Origin: Patescibacteria group bacterium | Lineage (GTDB): Bacteria > Patescibacteria > Microgenomatia > Daviesbacterales > UBA10151 | Direction of reading: 5' to 3' | Length of the DNA stretch: 16,100 bases | Assembly: GCA_023487645.1 (NCBI GenBank) | Contig: JAMDBX010000010.1 | Coordinates: 1-16,100 of the forward strand | Program-made: the position numbers and the translations under genes | Notes under the pieces: model-generated | Database searches by the model: none | The model's input: the letters and a program-made list of their open reading frames with translations, nothing else | Told to the model about the DNA's origin: nothing | Part shown: positions 6,303 through 13,128 of the stretch, piece by piece | Layout of the letters: every line of letters starts with the position of its first letter | Position numbering within the stretch: the stretch's first letter is position 1

Positions 6303-7475
6303 TTGACGACAAAAGTTGATAATTTAAGACAGCAACGAAATGCGGCTGCAAAAGAGAAAGATATAGAAAGAGGTAAAGAAATTAAAGAAAAGTTAGGTTC
6401 TTTGGAAGAGGAACTAAGACAGAAAGAAGAAGAATATAATAATTTATTATTAAAATTTCCAAATGTTCCTCTAGATGATGTTCCTGTTGGGCCTGATGAG
6501 ACCGGTAATAAGGTATTAAGAAAATGGGGAGAGCCAAGACAATTTGATTTTCCTGTAAAAGATCATGTCGAAATAGGTGAGAAGCTAGACATCATAGATA
6601 TTGAAGATGCTGGAAAAGTGGTGGGGAGCAGGTTTGCCTATCTTAAGGCAGAGGCTGCAATGTTGCAGTTTGCGTTAATCAACTTTACTTTTCAAACATT
6701 GCAGGACCAAAAGATACTCTCTGAGATCGCCCAAAAAGTTTCACCAAATATAAATCCTAAGCCTTTTATCCCTGTTATTCCCCCTGTAATGATTAAACCT
6801 GAAGTTTATACAAGGATGGGTAGACTCGATCCTTCTGTCGTCGATGAAAGGTATTATTTACCTAAGGATGATCTATATTTAATCGGTAGTGCGGAACATA
6901 CACTCGGTCCGCTGCATATGGATCAAGTTTTAGAAGAGGGGAATTTGCCAATCCGTTATGTAGGTTATTCTACAAGTTTTAGAAGAGAAGCTGGTGCGTA
7001 TGGTAAGGATGTTCGTGGAATTTTGCGTGTACATCAGTTTGATAAGATTGAAATGGAAACTTTTTCCCGACCGGAGGATTCGCAAATAGAACAAGATTTT
7101 ATTGTTGCTATCCAAGAATATTTAGTTAAATCCTTGGGTATCCCTTATCAGGTAGTAATTATTTGTACTGGAGATATGACTACTCCAGATGCAAGACAGA
7201 TCGATATTGAATGTTGGATCCCTTCACAAAATCGGTATCGTGAAACGCACACCTCTGATTTAATGACTGATTATCAAGCGAGGAGACTAAATACTAGAGT
7301 TAGACGCAAGGATGGAAAAATTGAGTTTGTACATATGAATGATGCTACAGCTTTTGCTATCGGTAGAATTCTTATTGCTATTTTAGAAAATTTCCAGCAA
7401 AAAGATGGATCAGTTAAGATTCCGGAAGTTTTGCAAAAATATACCGGTTTTGCCGAGATTAAGCCTAAAAAATAA
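6303..7475 (+). CDS. serS: Seryl-tRNA synthetase, main body (N-terminus displaced)
   Basis: SerRS charges tRNA-Ser. The body is intact. A tRNA-binding helical arm (LRQQRNAAAKEKDIERGKEI and onward) leads to FPNVPLDDVPVG, the class II core, motif 2 (FRREAGAYGKDVRGILRVHQFDKIE), the QARRLNTR segment and motif 3 (NDATAFAIGRILIAILENFQ). The open frame yields 390 residues from the TTG at 6303, about 45 fewer than a full protein. The missing N-terminal residues are encoded in the same frame from 6231 (VDRNVDINLDDFLKLNEEKKE) and, before the inserted inverted copy, at 6076-6114 in a different frame. TTG 6303 is the only usual start codon in frame after the insertion, so a shortened protein lacking the first strand and half of a coiled-coil helix is possible. 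Identity is secure; the start is not. Confidence 0.88.
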   Translation: MTTKVDNLRQQRNAAAKEKDIERGKEIKEKLGSLEEELRQKEEEYNNLLLKFPNVPLDDVPVGPDETGNKVLRKWGEPRQFDFPVKDHVEIGEKLDIIDIEDAGKVVGSRFAYLKAEAAMLQFALINFTFQTLQDQKILSEIAQKVSPNINPKPFIPVIPPVMIKPEVYTRMGRLDPSVVDERYYLPKDDLYLIGSAEHTLGPLHMDQVLEEGNLPIRYVGYSTSFRREAGAYGKDVRGILRVHQFDKIEMETFSRPEDSQIEQDFIVAIQEYLVKSLGIPYQVVIICTGDMTTPDARQIDIECWIPSQNRYRETHTSDLMTDYQARRLNTRVRRKDGKIEFVHMNDATAFAIGRILIAILENFQQKDGSVKIPEVLQKYTGFAEIKPKK

Positions 7476-7535
7476 TCTCAGTAATCTCTTGCGTGTTTCT
7501 TACCCTTTTAACAAGCAGAGCTTTTAAAAATTTCC

Positions 7536-7541
7536 TATATT
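7536..7541 (+). promoter_or_regulatory. -10-like box close to the rhomboid start codon
   Basis: TATATT ends 6 bases before the ATG at 7548. No consensus -35 lies at the right distance, and TTAACA at 7508 is 22 bases away. By position it resembles the lysS promoter, so a leaderless transcript is possible. Confidence 0.3.
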
Positions 7542-7547
7542 TAAAAC

Positions 7548-8219
7548 ATGCTTCCTCTAAAAGATACCGGTCCTCGGGTGGTAAAGTTTCCTCTTTGGGT
7601 TTTAACGATCATCATTATTAATATTGTTGTTTTTTATTTTGAACTTACATCTGCAAACCCCGATACTTTCATTACCCAACACGCTTTAGTGCCGTCAACG
7701 ATTAGTATTTTTCATCCGATGACATTATTTACTTTTATTACCAGCCAATTTTTGCACGGAGGTTTTTTACATATTGCCTCTAATATGTGGTTTTTGTGGA
7801 TTTTTGGAGATAATGTTGAAGATAAATTGGGTTATTTTTTCTTCCCAATTTTTTACCTCGCTTCAGGTATTGTCGGCAACGTTGTCCAATATTTTTTTAT
7901 GCCTTCATCGCCAATCCCGGTGATTGGGGCATCCGGGGCTATTGCCGGAGTTTTAGGTGCCTATTATGCTTTTTTCCCGCGCAATAAAGTCAAAACTCTA
8001 ATTTTTATTCTGATATTTGTCACAATTTTCGACCTTCCTTCTTCTTTTATACTTTTTTATTGGTTTATCTTGCAACTTTTTAGCAGTGCCATAGCAGTTT
8101 CTCCGGCTGCAGCCAGTTTCGGAGGGGATATTGCTTATTTTGCTCACATTGGAGGGTTTGTTTTAGGATGGCTGGTAGCAAGAATTTTTTACCAACGGAT
8201 GGAACTCTCTCAAAGTTAG
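7548..8219 (+). CDS. Rhomboid-family intramembrane serine protease
   Basis: Rhomboids cleave transmembrane segments inside the lipid bilayer. The 223 residues show about six hydrophobic segments. The family signature HGGFLHIASNMWFLWIFG contains H70, H75 and N79, the last in the oxyanion position. The catalytic serine S129 sits in GASGAIAGVLGAY, and the catalytic histidine H200 in AHIGGFVLGWL. All key residues are present, so it should be active. The hydrophilic N-terminus is short (MLPLKDTGPRVVKFP, about 15 residues), which fits the common bacterial form. It stands alone between serS and galE. The substrate cannot be inferred. Confidence 0.92.
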   Translation: MLPLKDTGPRVVKFPLWVLTIIIINIVVFYFELTSANPDTFITQHALVPSTISIFHPMTLFTFITSQFLHGGFLHIASNMWFLWIFGDNVEDKLGYFFFPIFYLASGIVGNVVQYFFMPSSPIPVIGASGAIAGVLGAYYAFFPRNKVKTLIFILIFVTIFDLPSSFILFYWFILQLFSSAIAVSPAAASFGGDIAYFAHIGGFVLGWLVARIFYQRMELSQS

Positions 8220-8242
8220 TATCCATATCTCGTATAGTGGGG

Positions 8243-8271
8243 TTGATTGAGATAATAAAAAATGTTATGGT
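8243..8271 (+). promoter_or_regulatory. Likely galE promoter
   Basis: TTGATT (8243-8248) and TATGGT (8266-8271) are separated by 17 bases, each matching four of six consensus bases. The predicted start leaves about 22 bases of leader, with AGGA (8286-8289) ten bases before the ATG. Confidence 0.5.
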
Positions 8272-8299
8272 ATTTTTCGGGCTTTAGGAAAATTTACAA

Positions 8300-9322
8300 A
8301 TGGATCACAAAAAAATACTTATTACCGGAGCCGGGGGTTATATTGGATCAGTGACTGCCGATCTGTTACTGAAAAACGGTTTTAATGTTGTGGCTGTAGA
8401 TAATTTTTCCCGAGGATTCGAAGCGCCGCTTTTGTTTTTAAAAAAGAAATACGGTGACCAGAAAATATCCTGGAAAAAATTAAATTTGGTTACTGATAAC
8501 TTAGAAGAAATTTTTTCCGTCAATGAGATTGGAGCGATAGTCCATTTTGCCGCTCTTTGCCATGTTGGTGAATCTTGGGAGAAACCTGATCTATATTTTG
8601 GTAATAATGTTGTTGGGGCTCAGAGGTTGGCTGAAGCGGCGATTAAGGCCGGAGTAAAAAATATCGTTTTCTCTTCCACTTGTGCAGTTTACGGAGATGC
8701 CCAGTATTTGCCGATTGATGAAAAACACCCTTTAGTCAATCCGGCCAGTCCCTATGGAGCAACTAAAAAGATGTGTGAAGAAATATTTGGCTGGTATGCT
8801 AAGATCGATTTATTAAAATATGTCTTTTTAAGATACTTTAACGTGACCGGAGCCTCGGACGATTCGGAAATCGGTGACTCGAAAAATCCTTCCTTTCATC
8901 TGATTCAAAATGCTGTTCGCGGCGCTTTAAATTTAGATAAATTTAAGCTGGATTATGCCAGGGTGAATACCCCCGACGGTTCACCGATTCGTGATTATGT
9001 TAATGTTGTTGATTTGGCCAATGCCCATATGTTGGCCCTTAAATTTTTAATGGAAAATAAAGGAGCAAACGAGGTTTTTAATTTGGGGACGGGTTTGGGT
9101 AATTCCGTACTGGAAATTATTAGGTTGGTAAAGGAAAAAACCGGAGTAGATTTTGAAATTGGAGAATCCCAAAATAGAAGAAAGGGCGAGGCAGATAAAA
9201 TGGTTGCCGATAATACTAAGGCCAAAGAAGTTTTAGGCTGGAATCCTTCCCACACTTTGGAACAAAGCATCAACTCCCTGCTTTTGTGGTACAAGAAACA
9301 TCCTCACGGTTGGGAAGACTAG
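8300..9322 (+). CDS. galE: UDP-glucose 4-epimerase (extended SDR family)
   Basis: GalE interconverts UDP-glucose and UDP-galactose, or the N-acetyl forms, using bound NAD in the cytoplasm. The 340 residues match the usual length of about 338. Visible features are the NAD-binding motif ITGAGGYIGS at residues 6-15, VDNFSRG after the second strand, the SSTCAVYGD strand with the catalytic serine region, and Y152-x-x-x-K156 in SPYGATKK. Further on are RYFNVTGA and SPIRDYVNVVDLA, typical of epimerases, and a C-terminal ADNTKAKEVLGWNP. It could supply sugar nucleotides to the glycosyltransferases near 12.3-14.8 kb. The family is secure. Substrate specificity (Glc, GlcNAc or another sugar) is not determined by what can be seen. 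Confidence 0.88.
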   Translation: MDHKKILITGAGGYIGSVTADLLLKNGFNVVAVDNFSRGFEAPLLFLKKKYGDQKISWKKLNLVTDNLEEIFSVNEIGAIVHFAALCHVGESWEKPDLYFGNNVVGAQRLAEAAIKAGVKNIVFSSTCAVYGDAQYLPIDEKHPLVNPASPYGATKKMCEEIFGWYAKIDLLKYVFLRYFNVTGASDDSEIGDSKNPSFHLIQNAVRGALNLDKFKLDYARVNTPDGSPIRDYVNVVDLANAHMLALKFLMENKGANEVFNLGTGLGNSVLEIIRLVKEKTGVDFEIGESQNRRKGEADKMVADNTKAKEVLGWNPSHTLEQSINSLLLWYKKHPHGWED

Positions 9323-9339
9323 TGTTGGTATGCTACTAT
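9310..9339 (+). promoter_or_regulatory. Possible extended -10 promoter for the histidine kinase
   Basis: TGC-TACTAT (9331-9339) has the TGn extension and a five-of-six -10 box. TTGGGA (9310-9315) lies 18 bases upstream. The -10 box ends 10 bases before the ATG, leaving a leader of only a few bases. Confidence 0.45.
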
Positions 9340-9349
9340 GTAAGGTGTA

Positions 9350-10693
9350 ATGGATCCCAGTCAAGCTCCATCCAAAACTGCCGAGGTTACCACTGTTTAT
9401 GATTCCGGTTCCGGAAAAAAGAATTTAAAATTATCATTTTTAGGATTAATTTTCATAACAATAGTTACCTTAGATTTAATGGCAATTTTAGACAAAACGT
9501 TGTTCGGGGTGCCGGTTTTGGTGGTAAATATTGTCTTAATTACAGTTGGCGGTTTTTTAATAAGGAGTATCCTGAAGCGCTTTAACAGTCAACAGATTAT
9601 TCAACAAAAAAAATTTACCGAAATTGCCCTTTCTGTGCAGTCTTCACTTCGGGAAAGGGAAGATTTGGAAGAGGTTCTTCAAAGTATCCACGAGGGGGTG
9701 ATTATAACCAATACCGTAGGTATAATCAGGATTGCCAGTAGGAAAGCTTTGGAAATTCTAAAAACCTCTTTAGGGACAGTCCAGGGTAAACAGATAAATG
9801 AAGTACTCAACACAGACAGCGATAAAATAATTGGGTCTGATTTTAAAATCCAATTGACCTCTTTTGAAGGGGAGAAGATTCTTATAAATGTCAGTGTCTC
9901 ACCTCTTCGGGGCAAACACGAGGAGATAAAGGGGAAGATCTATTCAATCAGAGATGTAACCTCCGAAAATGAATTCGAGCAAATGAAATTAGATTTTGTG
10001 GCGATTACTGCCCATCAGCTACGGACACCGCTTACTTCCATCAAGGGCTATCTTTTCTTTTTGAAGGAGGCTGTTGTTGCCAATCCTGATAAATTAAATG
10101 ATGATGAGAAGCTTTTTTTGGACCGGTCGATTATCAGCGCTGATCGCCTAGCTTCATTAATTGAAAATTTATTAAATACCTCACAAATTGAAAAAGGAAC
10201 TTTGAAAGTAGAGCTGAAGCCTGTTAATATAGAAGAAATAATTAAAGATGCAGTGGATATGTTATCCATCAACGCTAAGCAAAAAAATATTCAATTAATA
10301 ATAGATAAAATGGAACCTCCGTCAATCCCTGTTATAGGTGATGTGCATCTTTTAAATGAAGTTTTATCCAATTTAATTATGAATGGAATAGCTTATAACC
10401 ATCCGGGAGGTTGGGTGATGGTTAGTCTGCAAAAACAACCTGAGGGGGCAATTGTCCATGTTTCCGATAGCGGTAGAGGTATTCCTTCAAGTGCCCTGCC
10501 GCATCTTTTTACCAAATTTTTCCGGGTTTCTAATTCCTTAACCCAGATGTCTAAGGGTATCGGATTGGGATTGTATATTGTCAAATCCATCATCGATGCC
10601 CACAAGGGAAGAATCTGGGTCAATAGTATTGAAGACAAAGGGACTACTTTTTCCTTTTTCATTCCTTCGGCTCCGGTTTCCAACTTAAGCTAA
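9350..10693 (+). CDS. Membrane sensor histidine kinase with PAS domain (orphan)
   Basis: This 447-residue protein would sense a signal and phosphorylate a response regulator. Two membrane segments lie near residues 26-46 and 52-72 with almost no loop between them, so there is no extracellular sensor domain. A PAS domain follows (about 100-205, EEVLQSIHEGVIITNTVGII through YSIRDVTSE) and probably provides the sensing. The HisKA domain carries the phospho-accepting H222 in AHQLRTPLTSIKGY. The ATP-binding domain has an N box (NLIMNGIAYNHPGG), a G1 box with D373 (DSGRGIP), FTKFFRV and the G2 box (GIGLGLYIVKS). All catalytic motifs are present. No response regulator is encoded in the window, so its partner lies elsewhere. 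Its stop codon is part of the strong ribosome binding site of the M32 gene. Confidence 0.92.
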   Translation: MDPSQAPSKTAEVTTVYDSGSGKKNLKLSFLGLIFITIVTLDLMAILDKTLFGVPVLVVNIVLITVGGFLIRSILKRFNSQQIIQQKKFTEIALSVQSSLREREDLEEVLQSIHEGVIITNTVGIIRIASRKALEILKTSLGTVQGKQINEVLNTDSDKIIGSDFKIQLTSFEGEKILINVSVSPLRGKHEEIKGKIYSIRDVTSENEFEQMKLDFVAITAHQLRTPLTSIKGYLFFLKEAVVANPDKLNDDEKLFLDRSIISADRLASLIENLLNTSQIEKGTLKVELKPVNIEEIIKDAVDMLSINAKQKNIQLIIDKMEPPSIPVIGDVHLLNEVLSNLIMNGIAYNHPGGWVMVSLQKQPEGAIVHVSDSGRGIPSSALPHLFTKFFRVSNSLTQMSKGIGLGLYIVKSIIDAHKGRIWVNSIEDKGTTFSFFIPSAPVSNLS

Positions 10694-10698
10694 GGAGG
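10692..10698 (+). promoter_or_regulatory. Strong Shine-Dalgarno site that sets the M32 start
   Basis: AAGGAGG, followed by T, is a full match to the anti-Shine-Dalgarno sequence and overlaps the kinase stop codon. It is 9 bases before ATG 10708, which favours that start over the TTG at 10699 that touches the site itself. Most genes in this window lack so strong a site. Confidence 0.85.
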
Positions 10699-10707
10699 TT
10701 GCAAAAA

Positions 10708-12237
10708 ATGAAAGATATTTCTAATCCTAATATTAAAAAACTTTTGCAAAGTTACCGGCAAATCAGTTTGTTAAATAAAATCTCGGCAACTTTAGACTGG
10801 GATTTAAATGTCAACTTGCCACCAAAAGCTTCAGAAGGACGAGCCAGGCAGTCAGCTTTTTTGGCAGGGCTATTAACAGATAAATGGCTTGGCCGCCAGT
10901 TTTTAAAACTGTTGGAAAAAGCCCGGGAAGATAAAGATAAATTAAATGAAAAAGAACAGGCTATTTTAAAAAATTTAGAAAGGGAGGGAAAATATTTTTT
11001 TAAAGTACCCAAAGAAATTATTGTGGAGATGGTCCAAACAACTTCAGAGGCTTTTATGGTTTGGCAACAAGCCAAAAAGAGAGACCGTTTTGAAGATTTT
11101 GCTCCCTATCTTCGTAAAATAATTCAACTTAACCAAATTATCGCCGGGCATTTAGGCTATGATAAAAATCCCTATGATGCCCTGCTGGACCTTTACGAAC
11201 CCGGCTTAACGAGTGATTTTTGTCACCAAATTTTTGGGGCAATCCAACCCTCGCTCACCCAGATAGTAAAAAAGATCAAGACTAAAAAAAAGCAAAAAGA
11301 GCTTGAGGATTTAACCTCCGGGTTGGTTGGCTATCCTGTTTCTTCACAGCAACAACTAGCCCTTTTTGTTATGAAAAAGATGGGATTTGATTTAGATGCC
11401 GGAAGGCTGGATGTTTCCGCTCATCCTTTTACTACTCATCTGGGACATTTTGATGTACGTATTACCAGCAAATATAAAGAAAATGATTTTCGGGACTCAC
11501 TGATGTCCACTATGCATGAAAGTGGGCATGCCCTCTATGAGATGGGGATTGATGAGGATTTTGATGAAACACCCCTTGAGGAAGGGGTATCTTTAGGAAT
11601 CCATGAATCACAATCCAGGTTTTGGGAAAACCTGGTAGGTAGGAGTCCCCAGTTTATAGAATTTCTTACGCCTATCTTGCAGGCTTTTTATCAGGATCAG
11701 TTAAGTAAATTTGGAAGTCAAACTTTGGTTAAACTATTCAACCAGGTCAAGCCCGGGTTTATCCGGACGGAGGCGGATGAGGTGACTTATAACCTGCATA
11801 TCATGATGCGTTTTGAATTGGAAGACGGCCTAATTAACAACCGCTTAAAAGTAGAACAACTTCCCGGGATGTGGAGAGAAAAGATGAAAAAATATTTGGG
11901 GGTAGTCCCGGAAACAGACCGGGATGGGGTACTGCAGGATGTCCATTGGTCTTATGGTAATTTCGGCTATTTCCCGACTTATACTTTAGGCAATCTCTAT
12001 GCTGCCCAATTTGCAGCTAAAATGTCCAAAGAACTGGATTTAAATAACCTGATGGAAAAAGGGGAGTTGGGGACAATCCTTTATTGGCTGCAAAATAATA
12101 TTTACCAATACGGTAAACTTTTTTGGCCAGATGAATTGGTAAAAAAAGTTACCGGAGAAAATCTTAATCCTCAATATTTTTTGGATTATATCAATAAAAA
12201 ATACTCCCAAATTTACAATTTTTCTTCCACAAGATAA
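10708..12237 (+). CDS. Carboxypeptidase Taq-type metallopeptidase (family M32)
   Basis: M32 enzymes are cytoplasmic zinc carboxypeptidases that remove C-terminal residues from peptides. With the ATG at 10708 the protein has 509 residues, the usual family length. The zinc site is H270-E271-S-G-H274 in MHESGHALYEMG, and the third ligand is probably E300 in GIHESQSRFWEN. Other family blocks seen are SAHPFTTHLGHFDVRI ahead of the site, FIRTEADEVTYNLHIMMRFELE after it, and YFPTYTLGNLYAAQ near the C-terminus. The gene is read from the kinase transcript, with the kinase stop embedded in its ribosome binding site. Confidence in the family is high. An upstream TTG at 10699 would add three residues but overlaps the Shine-Dalgarno sequence. 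Confidence 0.93.
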   Translation: MKDISNPNIKKLLQSYRQISLLNKISATLDWDLNVNLPPKASEGRARQSAFLAGLLTDKWLGRQFLKLLEKAREDKDKLNEKEQAILKNLEREGKYFFKVPKEIIVEMVQTTSEAFMVWQQAKKRDRFEDFAPYLRKIIQLNQIIAGHLGYDKNPYDALLDLYEPGLTSDFCHQIFGAIQPSLTQIVKKIKTKKKQKELEDLTSGLVGYPVSSQQQLALFVMKKMGFDLDAGRLDVSAHPFTTHLGHFDVRITSKYKENDFRDSLMSTMHESGHALYEMGIDEDFDETPLEEGVSLGIHESQSRFWENLVGRSPQFIEFLTPILQAFYQDQLSKFGSQTLVKLFNQVKPGFIRTEADEVTYNLHIMMRFELEDGLINNRLKVEQLPGMWREKMKKYLGVVPETDRDGVLQDVHWSYGNFGYFPTYTLGNLYAAQFAAKMSKELDLNNLMEKGELGTILYWLQNNIYQYGKLFWPDELVKKVTGENLNPQYFLDYINKKYSQIYNFSSTR

Positions 12238-12247
12238 GTATATTTTT

Positions 12248-12278
12248 TTGACAACTTACATATTATACTAGTTATACT
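12248..12278 (+). promoter_or_regulatory. Promoter region of the GT2 gene with a tandem 9-bp repeat
   Basis: A perfect -35 box, TTGACA (12248-12253), precedes two adjacent copies of TATACTAGT (12264-12272 and 12273-12281). The second copy provides TATACT (12273-12278) at a long spacing of 19 bases. The first copy is too close at 10 bases. The start codon of a tiny leader frame lies 9 bases further on. Confidence 0.5.
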
Positions 12279-12304
12279 AGTTGAGATATGTGCTTAAGGG
12301 TAAA

Positions 12305-13015
12305 ATGAAACTTTCAATAATTATTCCCGCTTATAATGAAGAAAAAACTATAGTTAAGGTGATTCGTAGTGTTGTGTTAGTGAATATTGGGGATGTTAAA
12401 AAAGAAATTATTGTAGTAGATGACGGATCAAATGATCAAACAGCGATAAAGGCCTACAAAGAAATAAAAAAAATCAAAATTGGAAAAATATTAAGGCATA
12501 AAAAAAATCAAGGTAAAGGGGCAGCACTAAGAACAGGTTTTAAACATGCAACTGGAGATTTTATTATTATCCAGGATGCGGATTTAGAGTATAATCCTAA
12601 GTATCTGCCATCTCTTTTACAGCCGCTTAAAGAAGATAAGAGTGAGGTTGTTTACGGGACACGGTTGAAGAGGCTTCCTAATTTTACTAATGAAGAAAAG
12701 ACAGTGAGGTTTTTTCTTCATTACCTGGGAAACAGATTATTAAGTTTATTTATTAGCTTACTCTATTATCAATGGATTACTGATCTGGAAACCGGATATA
12801 AAATATTTCCCCGAAAAGCCATAGAAAATATTAACTTCCAGGCAAATAGTTTTGACTTTGAGGTAGAGATAACCTCTAGATTACTTAAAAGTGGTTATAA
12901 GATTTTAGAGATCCCCATTAAAACATCCCCAAGAGGATACAAAGAGGGAAAGAAGCTAAAAACTGCAAGAGATGGATCGAGAGCATTTTGGGCTATATTA
13001 AAATATAGAATTTAA
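12305..13015 (+). CDS. GT2 glycosyltransferase, dolichyl/undecaprenyl-phosphate sugar synthase type
   Basis: Enzymes of this group move a sugar from a nucleotide donor to a polyprenyl phosphate on the inner face of the membrane. The 236 residues show the GT2 A-fold: LSIIIPAYNEEKT at the N-terminus, VVDDGSNDQT (37-46), GKGAALRTGF, the metal-binding QDADLEYNP (90-98), and DLETGYKIFPR, common in DPM1-like enzymes. There is no C-terminal pair of membrane helices, so it resembles the soluble DPM1 form. I chose ATG 12305, preceded by AAGGG, over TTG 12281, which would lie almost at the predicted transcription start. A GT-C gene follows closely, and the pair probably makes and uses a lipid-linked sugar. 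Family secure, sugar unknown. Confidence 0.85.
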   Translation: MKLSIIIPAYNEEKTIVKVIRSVVLVNIGDVKKEIIVVDDGSNDQTAIKAYKEIKKIKIGKILRHKKNQGKGAALRTGFKHATGDFIIIQDADLEYNPKYLPSLLQPLKEDKSEVVYGTRLKRLPNFTNEEKTVRFFLHYLGNRLLSLFISLLYYQWITDLETGYKIFPRKAIENINFQANSFDFEVEITSRLLKSGYKILEIPIKTSPRGYKEGKKLKTARDGSRAFWAILKYRI

Positions 13016-13017
13016 AA

Positions 13018-13128
13018 ATGAAGATTAAAAAAAGACAAGTAAAATTTTTATATTTTATCTTTGTTATTATCTCTTTAGGTTATTATATTTTTTTTCTGGC
13101 TTGTCGGGGAGGACTATGTTCTATCTAG
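13018..13128 (+). CDS. Possible 36-aa single-pass membrane peptide between the two glycosyltransferase genes
   Basis: An ATG two bases after the GT2 stop opens a frame for MKIKKRQVK, then a hydrophobic stretch (residues 10-28, FLYFIFVIISLGYYIFFLA), ending CRGGLCSI. A positive N-terminus, one membrane helix and two cysteines would suit a small membrane protein. It overlaps the start of the GT-C gene by 13 bases. There is no clear ribosome binding site, and low-complexity AT-rich DNA readily encodes such peptides. Its main support is that it fills the gap exactly between the two genes. Confidence 0.3.
   Translation: MKIKKRQVKFLYFIFVIISLGYYIFFLACRGGLCSI

Noticed and set aside
7476..7535. Transcription terminator after serS
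   Set aside because: I could not find a GC-rich stem followed by a T run; the AT-rich stretch has no stable hairpin by eye.
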